NCBI GenBank assembly: GCA_017404385.1
Contig: JAFRCK010000023.1
Span: forward strand, 124,001 to 188,000
Source: Bacilli bacterium
GTDB taxonomy: Bacteria > Bacillota_I > Bacilli_A > RF39 > UBA660
DNA length: 64,000 nucleotides
Direction: 5' to 3'
Translations under genes and position numbers: made by a program
The notes under the pieces: generated by a model
The model's input: the letters and a program-made list of their open reading frames with translations, nothing else
Told to the model about the DNA's origin: nothing
Databases searched by the model: none
Shown here: piece by piece, positions 51,237-61,161 of the stretch
How positions within the stretch are numbered: position 1 is the stretch's first letter
Layout of the letters: each line of letters begins with the position of its first letter

Positions 51237-53513
51237 GTGATTAAAAATTTTATAAATAATATAAAATTAACTAAATTATCATATTTGCTTGAAGTAATAG
51301 AGGTTAGGGATTTTAAAAGCAAAATAAGAGCATTCGAAAAAATTAAAAGAATGAAATTTACTAAAGAAATGGGTTTAATGATATTAGATGATGCTAATTT
51401 TGATCATAACGATGATTTTAGTGACTTTAATATTAGTTTATCTCTTATTTCTTTAGTTTTTAGAGAATACTATGATGAGTATACAGATAAAATTAAAGAG
51501 ATATTTCCTAAACTAACAAATGAAAGTAAATATGAAGTAGCTAACTTACTTTCTAGTACAAAAAATGAAAGTGCAATCGTTTTATATAAAAAATTAATTT
51601 TAAAATATTTTACTAATATGGAAAATATTCCTATTGGTTTATTATCAAACAATACTAATTTTTATGATATTGTTTTTCCTGATTTATTTAAAACATTTAA
51701 TTTTGATATTGAAAGAAATAACGTTATATTACTTTTTAATGATTATTTAAATTCTGGTGTTGTCTTAGAAAAAGATCTAAAAAAGAATAAAAAATTAATA
51801 CAATCAGCAATTATTGATATATTAAAAAAAGGATGTAATTATAAATTTAAGAAAGATGAAAACTTTATGCAAAATAAAGATTACATCAATCTTAGAATGT
51901 TTTTAGAATCAGCAATTAATATTGAATACTATGTATCTAATAAAACTACTCAAAGTTATTTAGAAAAATTATATAAGAAAAAAGATAATCAATTAAAATT
52001 ATTTGTATTAGATAATTATATAAGAAAAGGTAAGAATATATCAAAATATAGTTTTAGTAGTATTGCTAAGGATGATTTGAGTAGATATCCATTATTCTCA
52101 TTTTTAAATTTTTATGGATTATCTAAATTAATGCCTAAAAAATATAATAATAATGTGGAACTAGCTAAATCTGATTTATATATTAATTATTGTATCAGTA
52201 ATAATTATACGAGTTTTCCATTAGATATGGAATTTATTGAAGAAAAATTAATTAACGATTATAAATATTATTATTTTAAATTTAAAACTAATTATAATTA
52301 TTATAATGAGGTTCAAGATCCGGCAACAGATTATATATTAAAAACTGTTGATGTAGACAAATTATTAGTTGAAAATACATATGCAAATTATTTAGGTATT
52401 TCAGGTGGCTATAATAAAGATTTAGATCCTTCTATTATTGAAAAAAATCTTAAAATACCATGCTTTATCAAAATAGATAAAGATATTAATGATTTAATTG
52501 AGGAATTTAATCCTGATAAATCATTTATTCAAAAAGATAACATAACTAAAAAGAAATTTGCATTTCCTTTCTTTAAGAAAAAGAATAAAATAAAAATTAA
52601 TGAAGAAGTTCTTAAAAAGAAAGAAAAAGAAGAAATAACTGAAAGTACAGCTATAGAACCTATAAAAGAAGAAACTAAGAAAGAAGAACATGTTACTGAA
52701 AAAGTATCGTTTATTACTAAATTAAAAAATAAATTTAAGAAAAAAGATAAAGTAGAAATAATTGATAAACCTAAAGAAGAAAAAGTAATTGAAGAAGTAG
52801 ATATACCTAAAGAAGAAGTTGAAGTTGAAAAAGAAATAAGTATATTCTATAGAGTTATAAAAAAGATTTTTTCTATGAATACTTTATTGATTGCAATTTT
52901 CTTTGTTTTTGTTTGTTGCGCAACTATTTTAGTGTTATTTATGTTTAATATAGATATATTTCATTTAAGAAAAAATGTTAATAAGTATTCAGCACTAAAT
53001 GTTAGCGCAACTACTATTGATAATGATAAGTTTAAAGAAATATCATATACAGATATTTTTAATAAAGAAGATCAAATATATTATGTACTATTCTATAAAA
53101 AGAAGAAAACAAGTACATATCATTATTATATTGATGAATTATTAGATAATAATTATGTTATATATTATGTTGATTTAAATAAAAAAGATAATGAAGCAAT
53201 TTATCAAGGTAATCCAACTGGATTCGTAATAAAAGATGAAACATTTTTAAAAGTAAATACAAAAGAATATGAATTCTATGTTGTAGGGAAAAATAACATT
53301 TTAAGAGAATTTGAAGATAATATTAAATATATAGAAAAATTAAAAGAAGAAAAGAGTAAAAAAGAAGAAGAATCAATAGAAACAAAAAATGATGAAGAAA
53401 TTAAGAAAAAACAAGAAGAGAATAAAAAGAAAGCAAAAGAGATAATTAAAAAGATAGAGGAAGAAAGTAAAACTAATTCTGAAGAAACTGAAAAAGAAGA
53501 AAAAACTGAATAA
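51237..53513 (+). CDS. Large uncharacterised membrane protein
   Basis: 758 residues from GTG 51237 (RBS aaggtg 9 bases before). The N-terminal part (about 1-420) is alpha-helical and HEAT-like. A Lys/Glu-rich low-complexity segment (about 440-545) and one TM helix (about 550-575, TLLIAIFFVFVCCATILVLF) follow. An outer domain then begins YSALNVSATTID, with YYVLFYKKKKTSTYHYYIDELL. That segment has the strand-helix layout of thioredoxin-like proteins but no CxxC. The tail is an acidic/basic coiled coil. Family not recognised. Confidence 0.75.
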   Translation: MIKNFINNIKLTKLSYLLEVIEVRDFKSKIRAFEKIKRMKFTKEMGLMILDDANFDHNDDFSDFNISLSLISLVFREYYDEYTDKIKEIFPKLTNESKYEVANLLSSTKNESAIVLYKKLILKYFTNMENIPIGLLSNNTNFYDIVFPDLFKTFNFDIERNNVILLFNDYLNSGVVLEKDLKKNKKLIQSAIIDILKKGCNYKFKKDENFMQNKDYINLRMFLESAINIEYYVSNKTTQSYLEKLYKKKDNQLKLFVLDNYIRKGKNISKYSFSSIAKDDLSRYPLFSFLNFYGLSKLMPKKYNNNVELAKSDLYINYCISNNYTSFPLDMEFIEEKLINDYKYYYFKFKTNYNYYNEVQDPATDYILKTVDVDKLLVENTYANYLGISGGYNKDLDPSIIEKNLKIPCFIKIDKDINDLIEEFNPDKSFIQKDNITKKKFAFPFFKKKNKIKINEEVLKKKEKEEITESTAIEPIKEETKKEEHVTEKVSFITKLKNKFKKKDKVEIIDKPKEEKVIEEVDIPKEEVEVEKEISIFYRVIKKIFSMNTLLIAIFFVFVCCATILVLFMFNIDIFHLRKNVNKYSALNVSATTIDNDKFKEISYTDIFNKEDQIYYVLFYKKKKTSTYHYYIDELLDNNYVIYYVDLNKKDNEAIYQGNPTGFVIKDETFLKVNTKEYEFYVVGKNNILREFEDNIKYIEKLKEEKSKKEEESIETKNDEEIKKKQEENKKKAKEIIKKIEEESKTNSEETEKEEKTE

Positions 53514-53514
53514 C

Positions 53515-53543
53515 TTGATTTTTAATTATATTTGTTATATAAT
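53515..53543 (+). promoter_or_regulatory. Promoter of the valS T-box leader
   Basis: TTGATT (53515-53520), 17-base spacer, TATAAT (53538-53543). Confidence 0.8.
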
Positions 53544-53549
53544 CTTTTC

Positions 53550-53766
53550 ATAAACGTTGAAAAAGAGGAGTAAAATATTATTAATTTTAAGAGAGTTAGT
53601 GTTTGGTGTAAACTAATAATTAATATATTTGAAGGTAGCTTTTGAGTTTAATATCTAAGTTAATAGGATGTTACGTTATACGCGTTAAGTATTAAGAGCA
53701 TAGAAATATCTATGAAGTAAGGTGGTACCGCTAGAAATAGTCCTTACATCATAGATTTTTTTTATT
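53550..53766 (+). promoter_or_regulatory. T-box riboswitch (valine)
   Basis: Stem I has gagagttagtgtttggtgta (53591-53610) and specifier GTA (53635-53637, followed by G). The T-box AAGGTGGTACCGC starts near 53719, and its TGGT tetrad fits an A discriminator. The 65 bases 53692-53756, including Stem III, T-box and terminator arm, are identical to the Ile leader. It controls the HD-domain gene and valS. Confidence 0.92.
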
Positions 53767-53781
53767 TAGGAGGGAATAAAA

Positions 53782-54492
53782 ATGGAAAATGAGATTAAAT
53801 TTTTTGAGGAATATGTAAATAAGTTTGATAAAAATAATGAAAAAGTAAATCATAAATATAATCATACTTACCGAGTGGTTGGCTATGCTAAAGATATTGC
53901 TAAATCACTTAATTTAGATGAAAAAGAATTTAATAGAGCTAGTGTTTGCGCTTTATTTCATGATTTAGGTAGATTTGAACAAGTTACTAAATATGATACT
54001 TATGAAGATTCTAAATCTATAGATCATGGTGATAGAAGTTATGAAATATTAATTGAAAATAATTATAATGATGAAATAGTTCAAAAAGCGGTTAAATATC
54101 ATAATAAAAAAGAAGTCCCTAAATTTGATGAATTAACAGATATGCATTGTAAATTAGTTAGAGACGCTGATAAAGTTGATATTTTAATTATTCATGGTAC
54201 TAGTGTTAAAGATAATAATTATAAAATTGATGATGTTATTATAAATAATTTTAAAAATAGAGAATTAATTGATAATGGATATGGAGCTTCTAATGATTTT
54301 ATGTATGTTTTAAGAGAACTTGCATTCTTCTTTGATGTAAATTTTAAAAGATCAATGGAAATCATATTAGAAAATGATTTATTGAATAAAAAATTAAATT
54401 TAATTAGAAGTGATTTAAATAAAGAACAAGTAAATATAATAGAAAAAGAATTAAAAGAATTTATAAAAGAAAGGTTTGATATAGAATGTTAG
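53782..54492 (+). CDS. HD-domain phosphohydrolase
   Basis: 236 residues. HD-superfamily metal site: HTYRVVGYAKDIA (His), CALFHDLGRFEQ (HD pair, about 52-60) and VRDADKVD (Asp). Likely a cytoplasmic nucleotide phosphohydrolase or phosphodiesterase of unknown substrate. It overlaps valS by 7 bases and lies behind the Val T-box, so it is expressed with valS. Confidence 0.85.
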   Translation: MENEIKFFEEYVNKFDKNNEKVNHKYNHTYRVVGYAKDIAKSLNLDEKEFNRASVCALFHDLGRFEQVTKYDTYEDSKSIDHGDRSYEILIENNYNDEIVQKAVKYHNKKEVPKFDELTDMHCKLVRDADKVDILIIHGTSVKDNNYKIDDVIINNFKNRELIDNGYGASNDFMYVLRELAFFFDVNFKRSMEIILENDLLNKKLNLIRSDLNKEQVNIIEKELKEFIKERFDIEC

Positions 54493-57059
54493 ATACAAAA
54501 TATAATCATTTAGATGTAGAAAAAGATAAATATGAAAATTGGAAAGAAAAAGGATATTTTAAATGTGGTGATACAAGTAAAGAACCATTTACTATAATAT
54601 TACCTCCTCCAAATGTTACAGGTAAATTACATTTAGGTCATGCATGGGATGTATCTTTACAAGATATTATGGCTAGATATAAAAGAATGGATGGTTATGA
54701 TGTTTTATGGCTTCCAGGTACTGATCACGCAGCTATTGCAACTGAATCAAAAGTAGTTAAAAAGTTAAAATCTGAAGGCATAAATAAATATGATTTAGGA
54801 AGAGAAAAGTTCTTAGAAGCTTGTTGGGACTGGACTCGTGAGTATGGCGGAAATATACGTAAAGAATGGGCTCATATGGGTTGTTCTTTAGATTATTCAA
54901 AAGAAAGATTTACTTTAGATGAATATTCAGTTAAAGCCGTTAATAAAGTATTTATAGAAATGTATAAAAAAGGTCTTATATATAAAGGAAAAAGAATAAT
55001 AAACTGGGATCCAGAAGCTAAAACAGCTTTATCTAATGAAGAAGTTATATATAAAGATACTAAAGGTGCATTTTATCATATTAAATATTTTATTGAAGGA
55101 ACTAATGACTATTTAGATGTAGCGACAACTCGTCCTGAAACATTATTTGGAGATACTGCAGTAGCGGTTAATCCAAAAGATGATAGATATAAAGATTTAA
55201 TAGGTAAAAATGTAATAGTACCTATTGTAGATAGAGTAGTACCAATAATTGGTGATATACATGCAGATATAGATAAAGGTACTGGTGTAGTTAAAATAAC
55301 TCCAGCACATGATCCTAATGACTTTGAAGTAGGTAATAGACATAATCTAGAAAGAATAGTTATTATGGATGAAACTGCTCATATGAATGAAGAAACTGGT
55401 AAATATAACGGTTTAGATAGATTTGAATGCAGAGATAAATTATTAAAAGAGTTAGAAGAAAAAGATCTATTAATTGGAATAGAAGAAATAACTCACTCAG
55501 TTGGATATTCTGAAAGAACTGATGTAATGGTTGAGCCATATTTATCAGAACAATGGTTTGTTAAAATGGAAGGACTTGCTAAAGATTTAATAAATATGCA
55601 ACAAGATAAAGATAATAAAGTTAATTTTTATCCTAAAAGATATGAAAAAACTATTATTCAAAAAGCAGAAGAATGCTATGACTGGTGTATATCTAGACAA
55701 TTATGGTGGGGTATAAGAATACCTATTTGGTATAAAAATGATGAAATAAAAGCATCCGTTGAATCCCCTGGAGAAGGTTGGGTACAAGATAAAGATGTTT
55801 TAGATACTTGGTTTTCATCTGCATTATGGCCATTTAGTACACTTGGTTGGGCTATGGAAGATAAATCATTATTTGAAAGATATTATCCAACTAATTTTAT
55901 GTCTACAGGATATGATATTTTATTCTTCTGGGTATATAGAATGATGTTCCAAGGAGAACAATTTACTGGTAAAAATCCATTTAAAGATTGTTATATGCAT
56001 GGTCTTATAAGAGCTAAAGATGGAAGAAAGATGAGTAAATCACTTGGTAATGGTGTAGAACCAATTGAAATGGTAGAAAAATATGGAGCAGATGCTTTAA
56101 GATTCTATTTAACTACTAGTTCTGCGCCTGGGTTAGACTTAAGATTTGATGAAGAAAAATTATCTGCCACATGGAACTTTATAAATAAAATATGGAATGC
56201 ATCAAGATTTACTCTAATGAATATTGAAGATATTAAAGAAATTAATTTAGATAATTTATCCTTCAGCGATAAATGGATACTAACAAAATATAACGATACG
56301 GTAAAAATAGTTCGTAAAAATATGGACAAATATGAATTCCAAAATGTTGGTACAGAACTATATAATTTTATCTGGTCAGATTTTTGTGATTTCTATATAG
56401 AAGCTTCTAAATTTGATATAGATAATGAAGGGACTAAGTCAACATTGTTATATGTATTAACAGGTATTTTAAAAATGCTTCATCCATTCATGCCATTTGT
56501 TACGGAAGAAATATATCAGATGTTACCAGTTAAATCTGCTGAAAGTATTATGATTAGTAATTATCCAAAATATGAAAAGAAATTAGTATTTAGTGATACA
56601 TTAGAGTTAATGAATTCTATTAGAGATTTTATTACTAAGGCTAGAATATCAAAGAAAGATAATAATATTAAAAAAGATTGCAAGTATACTTTTAGATGTA
56701 GTACTGATCAAAAAATAGAAAACTTAATTTGTGATATGCTTAAATTAACAAAAGAAAACATTGCATATCAAGAAGAAATTGATACTTTTGAAAGTATTAG
56801 TGTTGATTATGATAATCATATATTTAATGCTAATTTAGTATTCTATTTTGAAGTTAGTAGTGAAGATAAGGCTAAAGAACAAGAGTCTTTATTAAAACAA
56901 AAGGAAGTATTAGAATCTCAAATAGCAAGAAGAGAAAAATTATTATCTAATCAAGGTTATGTTAATAACGCACCTAAAGAATTAGTTGAAGAAGAAAGAA
57001 CTAAGTTAGATAATGAAAAGAAAGAGCTTGAATTAATCAATTTAAAACTAAAAGACTAG
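54486..57059 (+). CDS. valS: Valyl-tRNA synthetase
   Basis: Charges tRNA-Val. 857 residues. PPPNVTGKLHLGHA (HIGH motif, about residues 37-50), KMSKSLGN (about 520), editing domain (TTRPETLFGDTAVAV, GTGVVKITPAHDPNDFEVG) and the C-terminal coiled coil are complete. Translationally coupled to the HD protein and under the Val T-box. Confidence 0.97.
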   Translation: MLDTKYNHLDVEKDKYENWKEKGYFKCGDTSKEPFTIILPPPNVTGKLHLGHAWDVSLQDIMARYKRMDGYDVLWLPGTDHAAIATESKVVKKLKSEGINKYDLGREKFLEACWDWTREYGGNIRKEWAHMGCSLDYSKERFTLDEYSVKAVNKVFIEMYKKGLIYKGKRIINWDPEAKTALSNEEVIYKDTKGAFYHIKYFIEGTNDYLDVATTRPETLFGDTAVAVNPKDDRYKDLIGKNVIVPIVDRVVPIIGDIHADIDKGTGVVKITPAHDPNDFEVGNRHNLERIVIMDETAHMNEETGKYNGLDRFECRDKLLKELEEKDLLIGIEEITHSVGYSERTDVMVEPYLSEQWFVKMEGLAKDLINMQQDKDNKVNFYPKRYEKTIIQKAEECYDWCISRQLWWGIRIPIWYKNDEIKASVESPGEGWVQDKDVLDTWFSSALWPFSTLGWAMEDKSLFERYYPTNFMSTGYDILFFWVYRMMFQGEQFTGKNPFKDCYMHGLIRAKDGRKMSKSLGNGVEPIEMVEKYGADALRFYLTTSSAPGLDLRFDEEKLSATWNFINKIWNASRFTLMNIEDIKEINLDNLSFSDKWILTKYNDTVKIVRKNMDKYEFQNVGTELYNFIWSDFCDFYIEASKFDIDNEGTKSTLLYVLTGILKMLHPFMPFVTEEIYQMLPVKSAESIMISNYPKYEKKLVFSDTLELMNSIRDFITKARISKKDNNIKKDCKYTFRCSTDQKIENLICDMLKLTKENIAYQEEIDTFESISVDYDNHIFNANLVFYFEVSSEDKAKEQESLLKQKEVLESQIARREKLLSNQGYVNNAPKELVEEERTKLDNEKKELELINLKLKD

Positions 57060-57076
57060 ATTTTAGTCTTTTTTTG
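57050..57076 (+). terminator. Terminator after valS
   Basis: AAAGACTA pairs with TAGTCTTT, then T residues; it overlaps the stop codon. Confidence 0.85.
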
Positions 57077-57125
57077 ATTTCGATAAAATAGTTCTTTATG
57101 CTATAATAAAAATAGAGGTGATAAT

Positions 57126-57806
57126 ATGTCTAATAAAAATAATAAGATTCCATTCATAATTCTTGGAATTATTTTAGGTGTAATTGGTATTACATTAGCA
57201 GTATATTTTATATTTTTTAATGGAAAGTGTTCAGGTAATGATCCAGATGAACCTTTAGATAAAAAACCAGTTATTTATTTATATCCTAAAAATACTACTG
57301 ATTTGACTGTTAAACTAGGAAAACCTGATAATATAACTATTTCATATCCAGAATATAAAAACGGATGGGAAATTACTGCAAATCCGGATGGTACTATAAT
57401 AGATAAAACTTCTGGTAGAAAACTTTATTCTTTATATTATGAAGCACTTCATAGTGAAGAATTTAGTAAAGAAGATGGATTTGTTGTTAAGGGTAGTGAT
57501 ATAAGTAAGTTTTTAGAAGAAAAATTAGCTATTCTTGGTTTAAATGAATATGAAGCAGAGGAATTTATAATATATTGGTTACCGATATTAGAAAAAAATA
57601 AATATAATTATATTAGATTTGCTACCATCGATGAAATAAATAAGAATATGCCATTAAGTTTATCAGTTAAACCTGATTCAATAATTAGAGTATTAATGGA
57701 ATATAAACCAATAAATGATTATATAGAAATGCCTGAACAAAAATTAATAACTCCAAAAAGAACAGGATTTGTTTTAGTAGAATGGGGCGGAGTTGAAATA
57801 AAATAA
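57126..57806 (+). CDS. Membrane-anchored protein with PVIYLYP domain
   Basis: 226 residues. N-terminal TM helix (about 9-30, ILGIILGVIGITLAVYFIFF), then an extracellular domain starting KKPVIYLYPKNTTDLTVKL with GWEITANPDGTI. This PVIYLYP domain recurs in uncharacterised bacterial proteins; its function is unknown to me. The C-terminus ends VLVEWGGVEIK. RBS agaggtg. Monocistronic between two terminators. Confidence 0.75.
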   Translation: MSNKNNKIPFIILGIILGVIGITLAVYFIFFNGKCSGNDPDEPLDKKPVIYLYPKNTTDLTVKLGKPDNITISYPEYKNGWEITANPDGTIIDKTSGRKLYSLYYEALHSEEFSKEDGFVVKGSDISKFLEEKLAILGLNEYEAEEFIIYWLPILEKNKYNYIRFATIDEINKNMPLSLSVKPDSIIRVLMEYKPINDYIEMPEQKLITPKRTGFVLVEWGGVEIK

Positions 57807-57840
57807 AAAAATAGAAATTTTAAAAATTTCTATTTTTGTT
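57805..57840. terminator. Bidirectional terminator between convergent genes
   Basis: AAAAATAGAAATTT pairs with AAATTTCTATTTTT, with A and T runs outside. Confidence 0.8.
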
Positions 57841-58749
57841 TTGATAACTTTTAGTTAATGGTTTAACATTAATTTTATATTTTAAATTATCTAATGAAGA
57901 GTCAAAATCATATTTTAAATCTGTATCACAAACTTCATCATATTCTTTTAATATTTCTTCATTTGTTTTATTGCCTCTATCAAAACCAGAAGCAAAGTCA
58001 TATAGATCTCCTTTTTTTAATTCTCCATTTTCATTAGTAAATTCAAAATATTTACATGTTCTATTTGTTATACCTTCATACATTGGATCATTAGTTTTAC
58101 CAAAGTAATTATATAATGTATATAATGCTAAGTCTGGATTATCAGATTCTTTAATTGCTGTAGCAATTTTACCATAATCTAGCCAATATTCACAATATGT
58201 TTCATGTTCTCCATTCCCTACATCTCTAGTTTTGTACATAGGATGAGAACTACTTAGAACTACATGATCTAACATTTCTTTATATGGAGCCATTTTCTCA
58301 TTTTTAACATGTCTATAATATAAGTTTTCTCCAACTTTTGAACTTAAAGTAGCAATACCAGTTAAAACTAAACCTCCAACTATTATTCCAGAAGCAATTT
58401 TAATCCATTTTTTCTTTCTTTTTTTAGGTTTATTACTATTTTCTTCAATTTTTTTATTATTTTCAGTAGTAATCTTCATAACTTTTGGAATATTATCTTG
58501 ATTTTGAACTTTAATTCTATCTAAGATAGTTTCTTTTTTTTCATCTTCATCTTCAAATTCTTTATCAGCTGCTTTTAATTTTTCATCTAATTCTTTCATA
58601 CGAATTTGTCTATATAGTTCTAACATTTCACTATAAGATAATTTTCCGCTATCAGAATCAAAATCAATACCTTTAGTAGCTAATTCTTTTCTAATTTTAG
58701 CTAATGCAGTAATAAGAGCTAATTCTTCATCTGTTCTTCTTTTACTCAT
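57820..58749 (-). CDS. Uncharacterised single-pass membrane protein
   Basis: 309 residues from the ATG ending at 58749 (RBS aaggaga, 8 bases before; the TTG three bases upstream is too close). An N-terminal charged helical part (about 1-120) is followed by one TM (WIKIASGIIVGGLVLTGIATL, about 122-145) and an outer domain with Cys in HETYCEYWLDYG, RTCKYFEF and DEVCDTD. Family not recognised. The 185-base divergent region to proS holds promoter-like AT sequence (TATAAT near 58908) and nothing else I can name. Confidence 0.7.
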   Translation of the reverse strand: MSKRRTDEELALITALAKIRKELATKGIDFDSDSGKLSYSEMLELYRQIRMKELDEKLKAADKEFEDEDEKKETILDRIKVQNQDNIPKVMKITTENNKKIEENSNKPKKRKKKWIKIASGIIVGGLVLTGIATLSSKVGENLYYRHVKNEKMAPYKEMLDHVVLSSSHPMYKTRDVGNGEHETYCEYWLDYGKIATAIKESDNPDLALYTLYNYFGKTNDPMYEGITNRTCKYFEFTNENGELKKGDLYDFASGFDRGNKTNEEILKEYDEVCDTDLKYDFDSSLDNLKYKINVKPLTKSYQNKNRNF

Positions 58750-58934
58750 CAATTATTTCTCCTTTGTTATTAATACGAAAAACCCCTTTTTCGCAAGAAA
58801 ATATACTATCACTTTTAATACTTTTTGTCAAATGATTTAAGTGTTAAAAAAATGATAAATAATTATAAAAAATAACAGTTTATTTCTTTTTTATTTAATA
58901 TTTGGTATAATATTTGAAGAAAAGGGAAATTATT

Positions 58935-60638
58935 ATGAGATTAAAAAACAGCTATTTTTATACATTAAGAGAAGATAATAAAGAAGAAGACTCTGTTTCT
59001 GGTAATTTACTTGTAAGAGGTGGGTTTGTTAAGAAAAGTTCATCTGGTGTTTACATGTATTTACCACTTGGATTTAAAGTATTGAAAAATATTGAAAAAA
59101 TTATTAGAGAAGAAATGGATTCTTCAGGTGCTGATGAAGTTTTAATGCCTGCGCTTATTAATGAAGAATACTTTGCTAAATCTAATAGATTAGGATCTTT
59201 TGGTAAAGAAATGTTTAAATTAGAAGATAGATTTGAAAAAAAATATACATTAGGTCCTACTCATGAAGAATTATTTGCAGTTGCTGCTTCTATGAAAGTA
59301 AAATCATTTAAAGATTTACCATTCACTTTATATCAAATACAAACCAAGTTTAGAGATGAAGCTAGACCAAGATATGGCTTACTTAGATTAAGAGAATTTA
59401 TGATGAAAGATGCATATTCTTTTGATAAAGATGAAAATGGTCTTTCTGAAAGTTATAATACTATGTTTAATGCTTATAAAAAGATATTTGGTAGATTAGG
59501 TATTAATTATAAAATAGTAAGAGCGGATACTGGTAAAATGGGTGGTTCTTTATCAGAAGAATTCCAAGCAATTACTGATATAGGTGAAGATACAATAGTA
59601 TTATGTGATAAATGTGATTATGCATCTAATATTGAAGTATGTTCAACAATAATTATGGATACTGAATCTAAAGAAAAGATATTAGAAAAAGATTTGGTTT
59701 ATACCCCTGATGCTAAAACAATTGAAGAAGTTGCTAAAATACTTCCAGAAGCCAATAATAAGTTAGTTAAATCACTTATTTATAAAATAGATAAAAAATA
59801 TTATTTAGTTTTGTTAAAAGGTGATTCTATAGTTAATGAAGATAAATTAGCGCGATTAATGAATGCTAATGAAGTTGACCTTGCTACACCTGAGGAAATT
59901 AAAAAGAAAGTTAAAACTGAAACTGGTTTTGTTGGCCCAATCGATATAAATATACCTGTTATTATGGATAATGAAGTAGAAGTAATGACTAATTTTGTAG
60001 TTGGTGCTAATAAAAAAGATTATCATTATAAAAACGTAAATTTAACAGATTTTAATGTAGACTTTAAAGGAGATATTAGAAATGTTAAAGAAGGAGATTC
60101 ATGCCCTGAATGTGGTGGCAAATTATATTTCAAGAAGGGTATAGAATGTGGTAATACTTTTAAACTAGGTACTAAATACTCAGAAAGTTTTGATTTAAAA
60201 TATTTAGATAGTGAAAATAACCTTCAACCGGTCTATATGGGATCATATGGTATAGGGCTTGGCAGATGCTTAGCTGCTATAGTAGAACAAAGAAACGATG
60301 AAAATGGAATTATATGGCCAATTAGTATAGCTCCATATAAAGTGGCCATTATTGTTATAGACATTCTTAATGTTGATCAAATGGATGCGGCTAATCACTT
60401 ATATAATGAATTAAGAGATTTAGGTATAGAAACTATACTTGATGATAGAGATATAAGACCAGGGGTAAAATTTAATGATATGGACTTAATTGGAATTCCT
60501 ATTAGAATTACTATAGGTAAAAAGATAGTAGAACATATTATTGAATTAAAGAAAAGAAATGAAGAAGAAAGCATAGAAACATCTATATTTGATGTAATAT
60601 ATCATATACAAGATATAATAGAAGAAGAAAATATATAA
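58935..60638 (+). CDS. proS: Prolyl-tRNA synthetase (bacterial type)
   Basis: Charges tRNA-Pro. 567 residues from ATG 58935 (RBS aaaggga). Class II motifs: FVKKSSSGVYMYLPLGFKVLKN, TLGPTHEELFAVAASM, QIQTKFRDEARPRYGLLRLREF and GSYGIGLGRCLAAIVEQ. An INS editing domain (about 225-385, KLVKSLIYK ... GFVGPI) is present, marking the bacterial type. No T-box precedes it, unlike the other four synthetase operons here. Confidence 0.96.
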   Translation: MRLKNSYFYTLREDNKEEDSVSGNLLVRGGFVKKSSSGVYMYLPLGFKVLKNIEKIIREEMDSSGADEVLMPALINEEYFAKSNRLGSFGKEMFKLEDRFEKKYTLGPTHEELFAVAASMKVKSFKDLPFTLYQIQTKFRDEARPRYGLLRLREFMMKDAYSFDKDENGLSESYNTMFNAYKKIFGRLGINYKIVRADTGKMGGSLSEEFQAITDIGEDTIVLCDKCDYASNIEVCSTIIMDTESKEKILEKDLVYTPDAKTIEEVAKILPEANNKLVKSLIYKIDKKYYLVLLKGDSIVNEDKLARLMNANEVDLATPEEIKKKVKTETGFVGPIDINIPVIMDNEVEVMTNFVVGANKKDYHYKNVNLTDFNVDFKGDIRNVKEGDSCPECGGKLYFKKGIECGNTFKLGTKYSESFDLKYLDSENNLQPVYMGSYGIGLGRCLAAIVEQRNDENGIIWPISIAPYKVAIIVIDILNVDQMDAANHLYNELRDLGIETILDDRDIRPGVKFNDMDLIGIPIRITIGKKIVEHIIELKKRNEEESIETSIFDVIYHIQDIIEEENI

Positions 60639-60652
60639 TTCTTCTTTTTTTT
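60620..60652 (+). terminator. Terminator after proS
   Basis: AGAAGAAGAA pairs with TTCTTCTTTT around AATATATAA; it overlaps the gene end. Confidence 0.65.
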
Positions 60653-60699
60653 GACATTTTTTTTGAATATTTTCTTTTATTATTTAAATGGTGATAGAA

Positions 60700-61161
60700 A
60701 TGCAATATTTTAAAAAAATGTCTTTTTTTCTTTTTATTATAGTTTTAGGAGTTTTATCTGGTTTTTATATTTTTAAACAGTATGAGAAAGAAAAAGCAAC
60801 TGAATTATTAAGCGAAACTAGTACAGTATATCTACTTCAATATGGAGTCTATAAAGACATCGATAATATGAAAACTGCTGGTGCTAGTATAGCAGACTAT
60901 TTTTATTATAAAGAAAATGATGGTTATCATATTATAATTGGCATAACAGAGAAAAAAGATTTATCTAATAAAATAAAGGATGCTTATAAAATTGATAATA
61001 ATATTTATATTAAAGAAAAAAAGATAAATAATAATGAATTCCTTGAAAGTTTAAGACAATATGACAGTTTAGTATCTAGTAGTGACTCTGATATAGCAAT
61101 AACAAATGCTGAAAAACAAATACTAAGTAAATATGAGGAGTTAGTTCTTAAAAATGAATAA
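60700..61161 (+). CDS. SpoIIB-like membrane protein with SPOR-type domain
   Basis: 153 residues from ATG 60700 (weak RBS ggtgat). One TM (about 6-25) is followed by an outer domain with the SPOR-like pattern TVYLLQYGVYKDIDNMKTAGASI ... YHIIIGITEKKDL, then a helical tail. In Bacillus spoIIB, a SPOR-domain protein of engulfment, lies just before maf-radC-mreBCD. Here radC follows with an 8-base overlap, so SpoIIB is the best guess, based mainly on layout and place. Confidence 0.6.
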   Translation: MQYFKKMSFFLFIIVLGVLSGFYIFKQYEKEKATELLSETSTVYLLQYGVYKDIDNMKTAGASIADYFYYKENDGYHIIIGITEKKDLSNKIKDAYKIDNNIYIKEKKINNNEFLESLRQYDSLVSSSDSDIAITNAEKQILSKYEELVLKNE

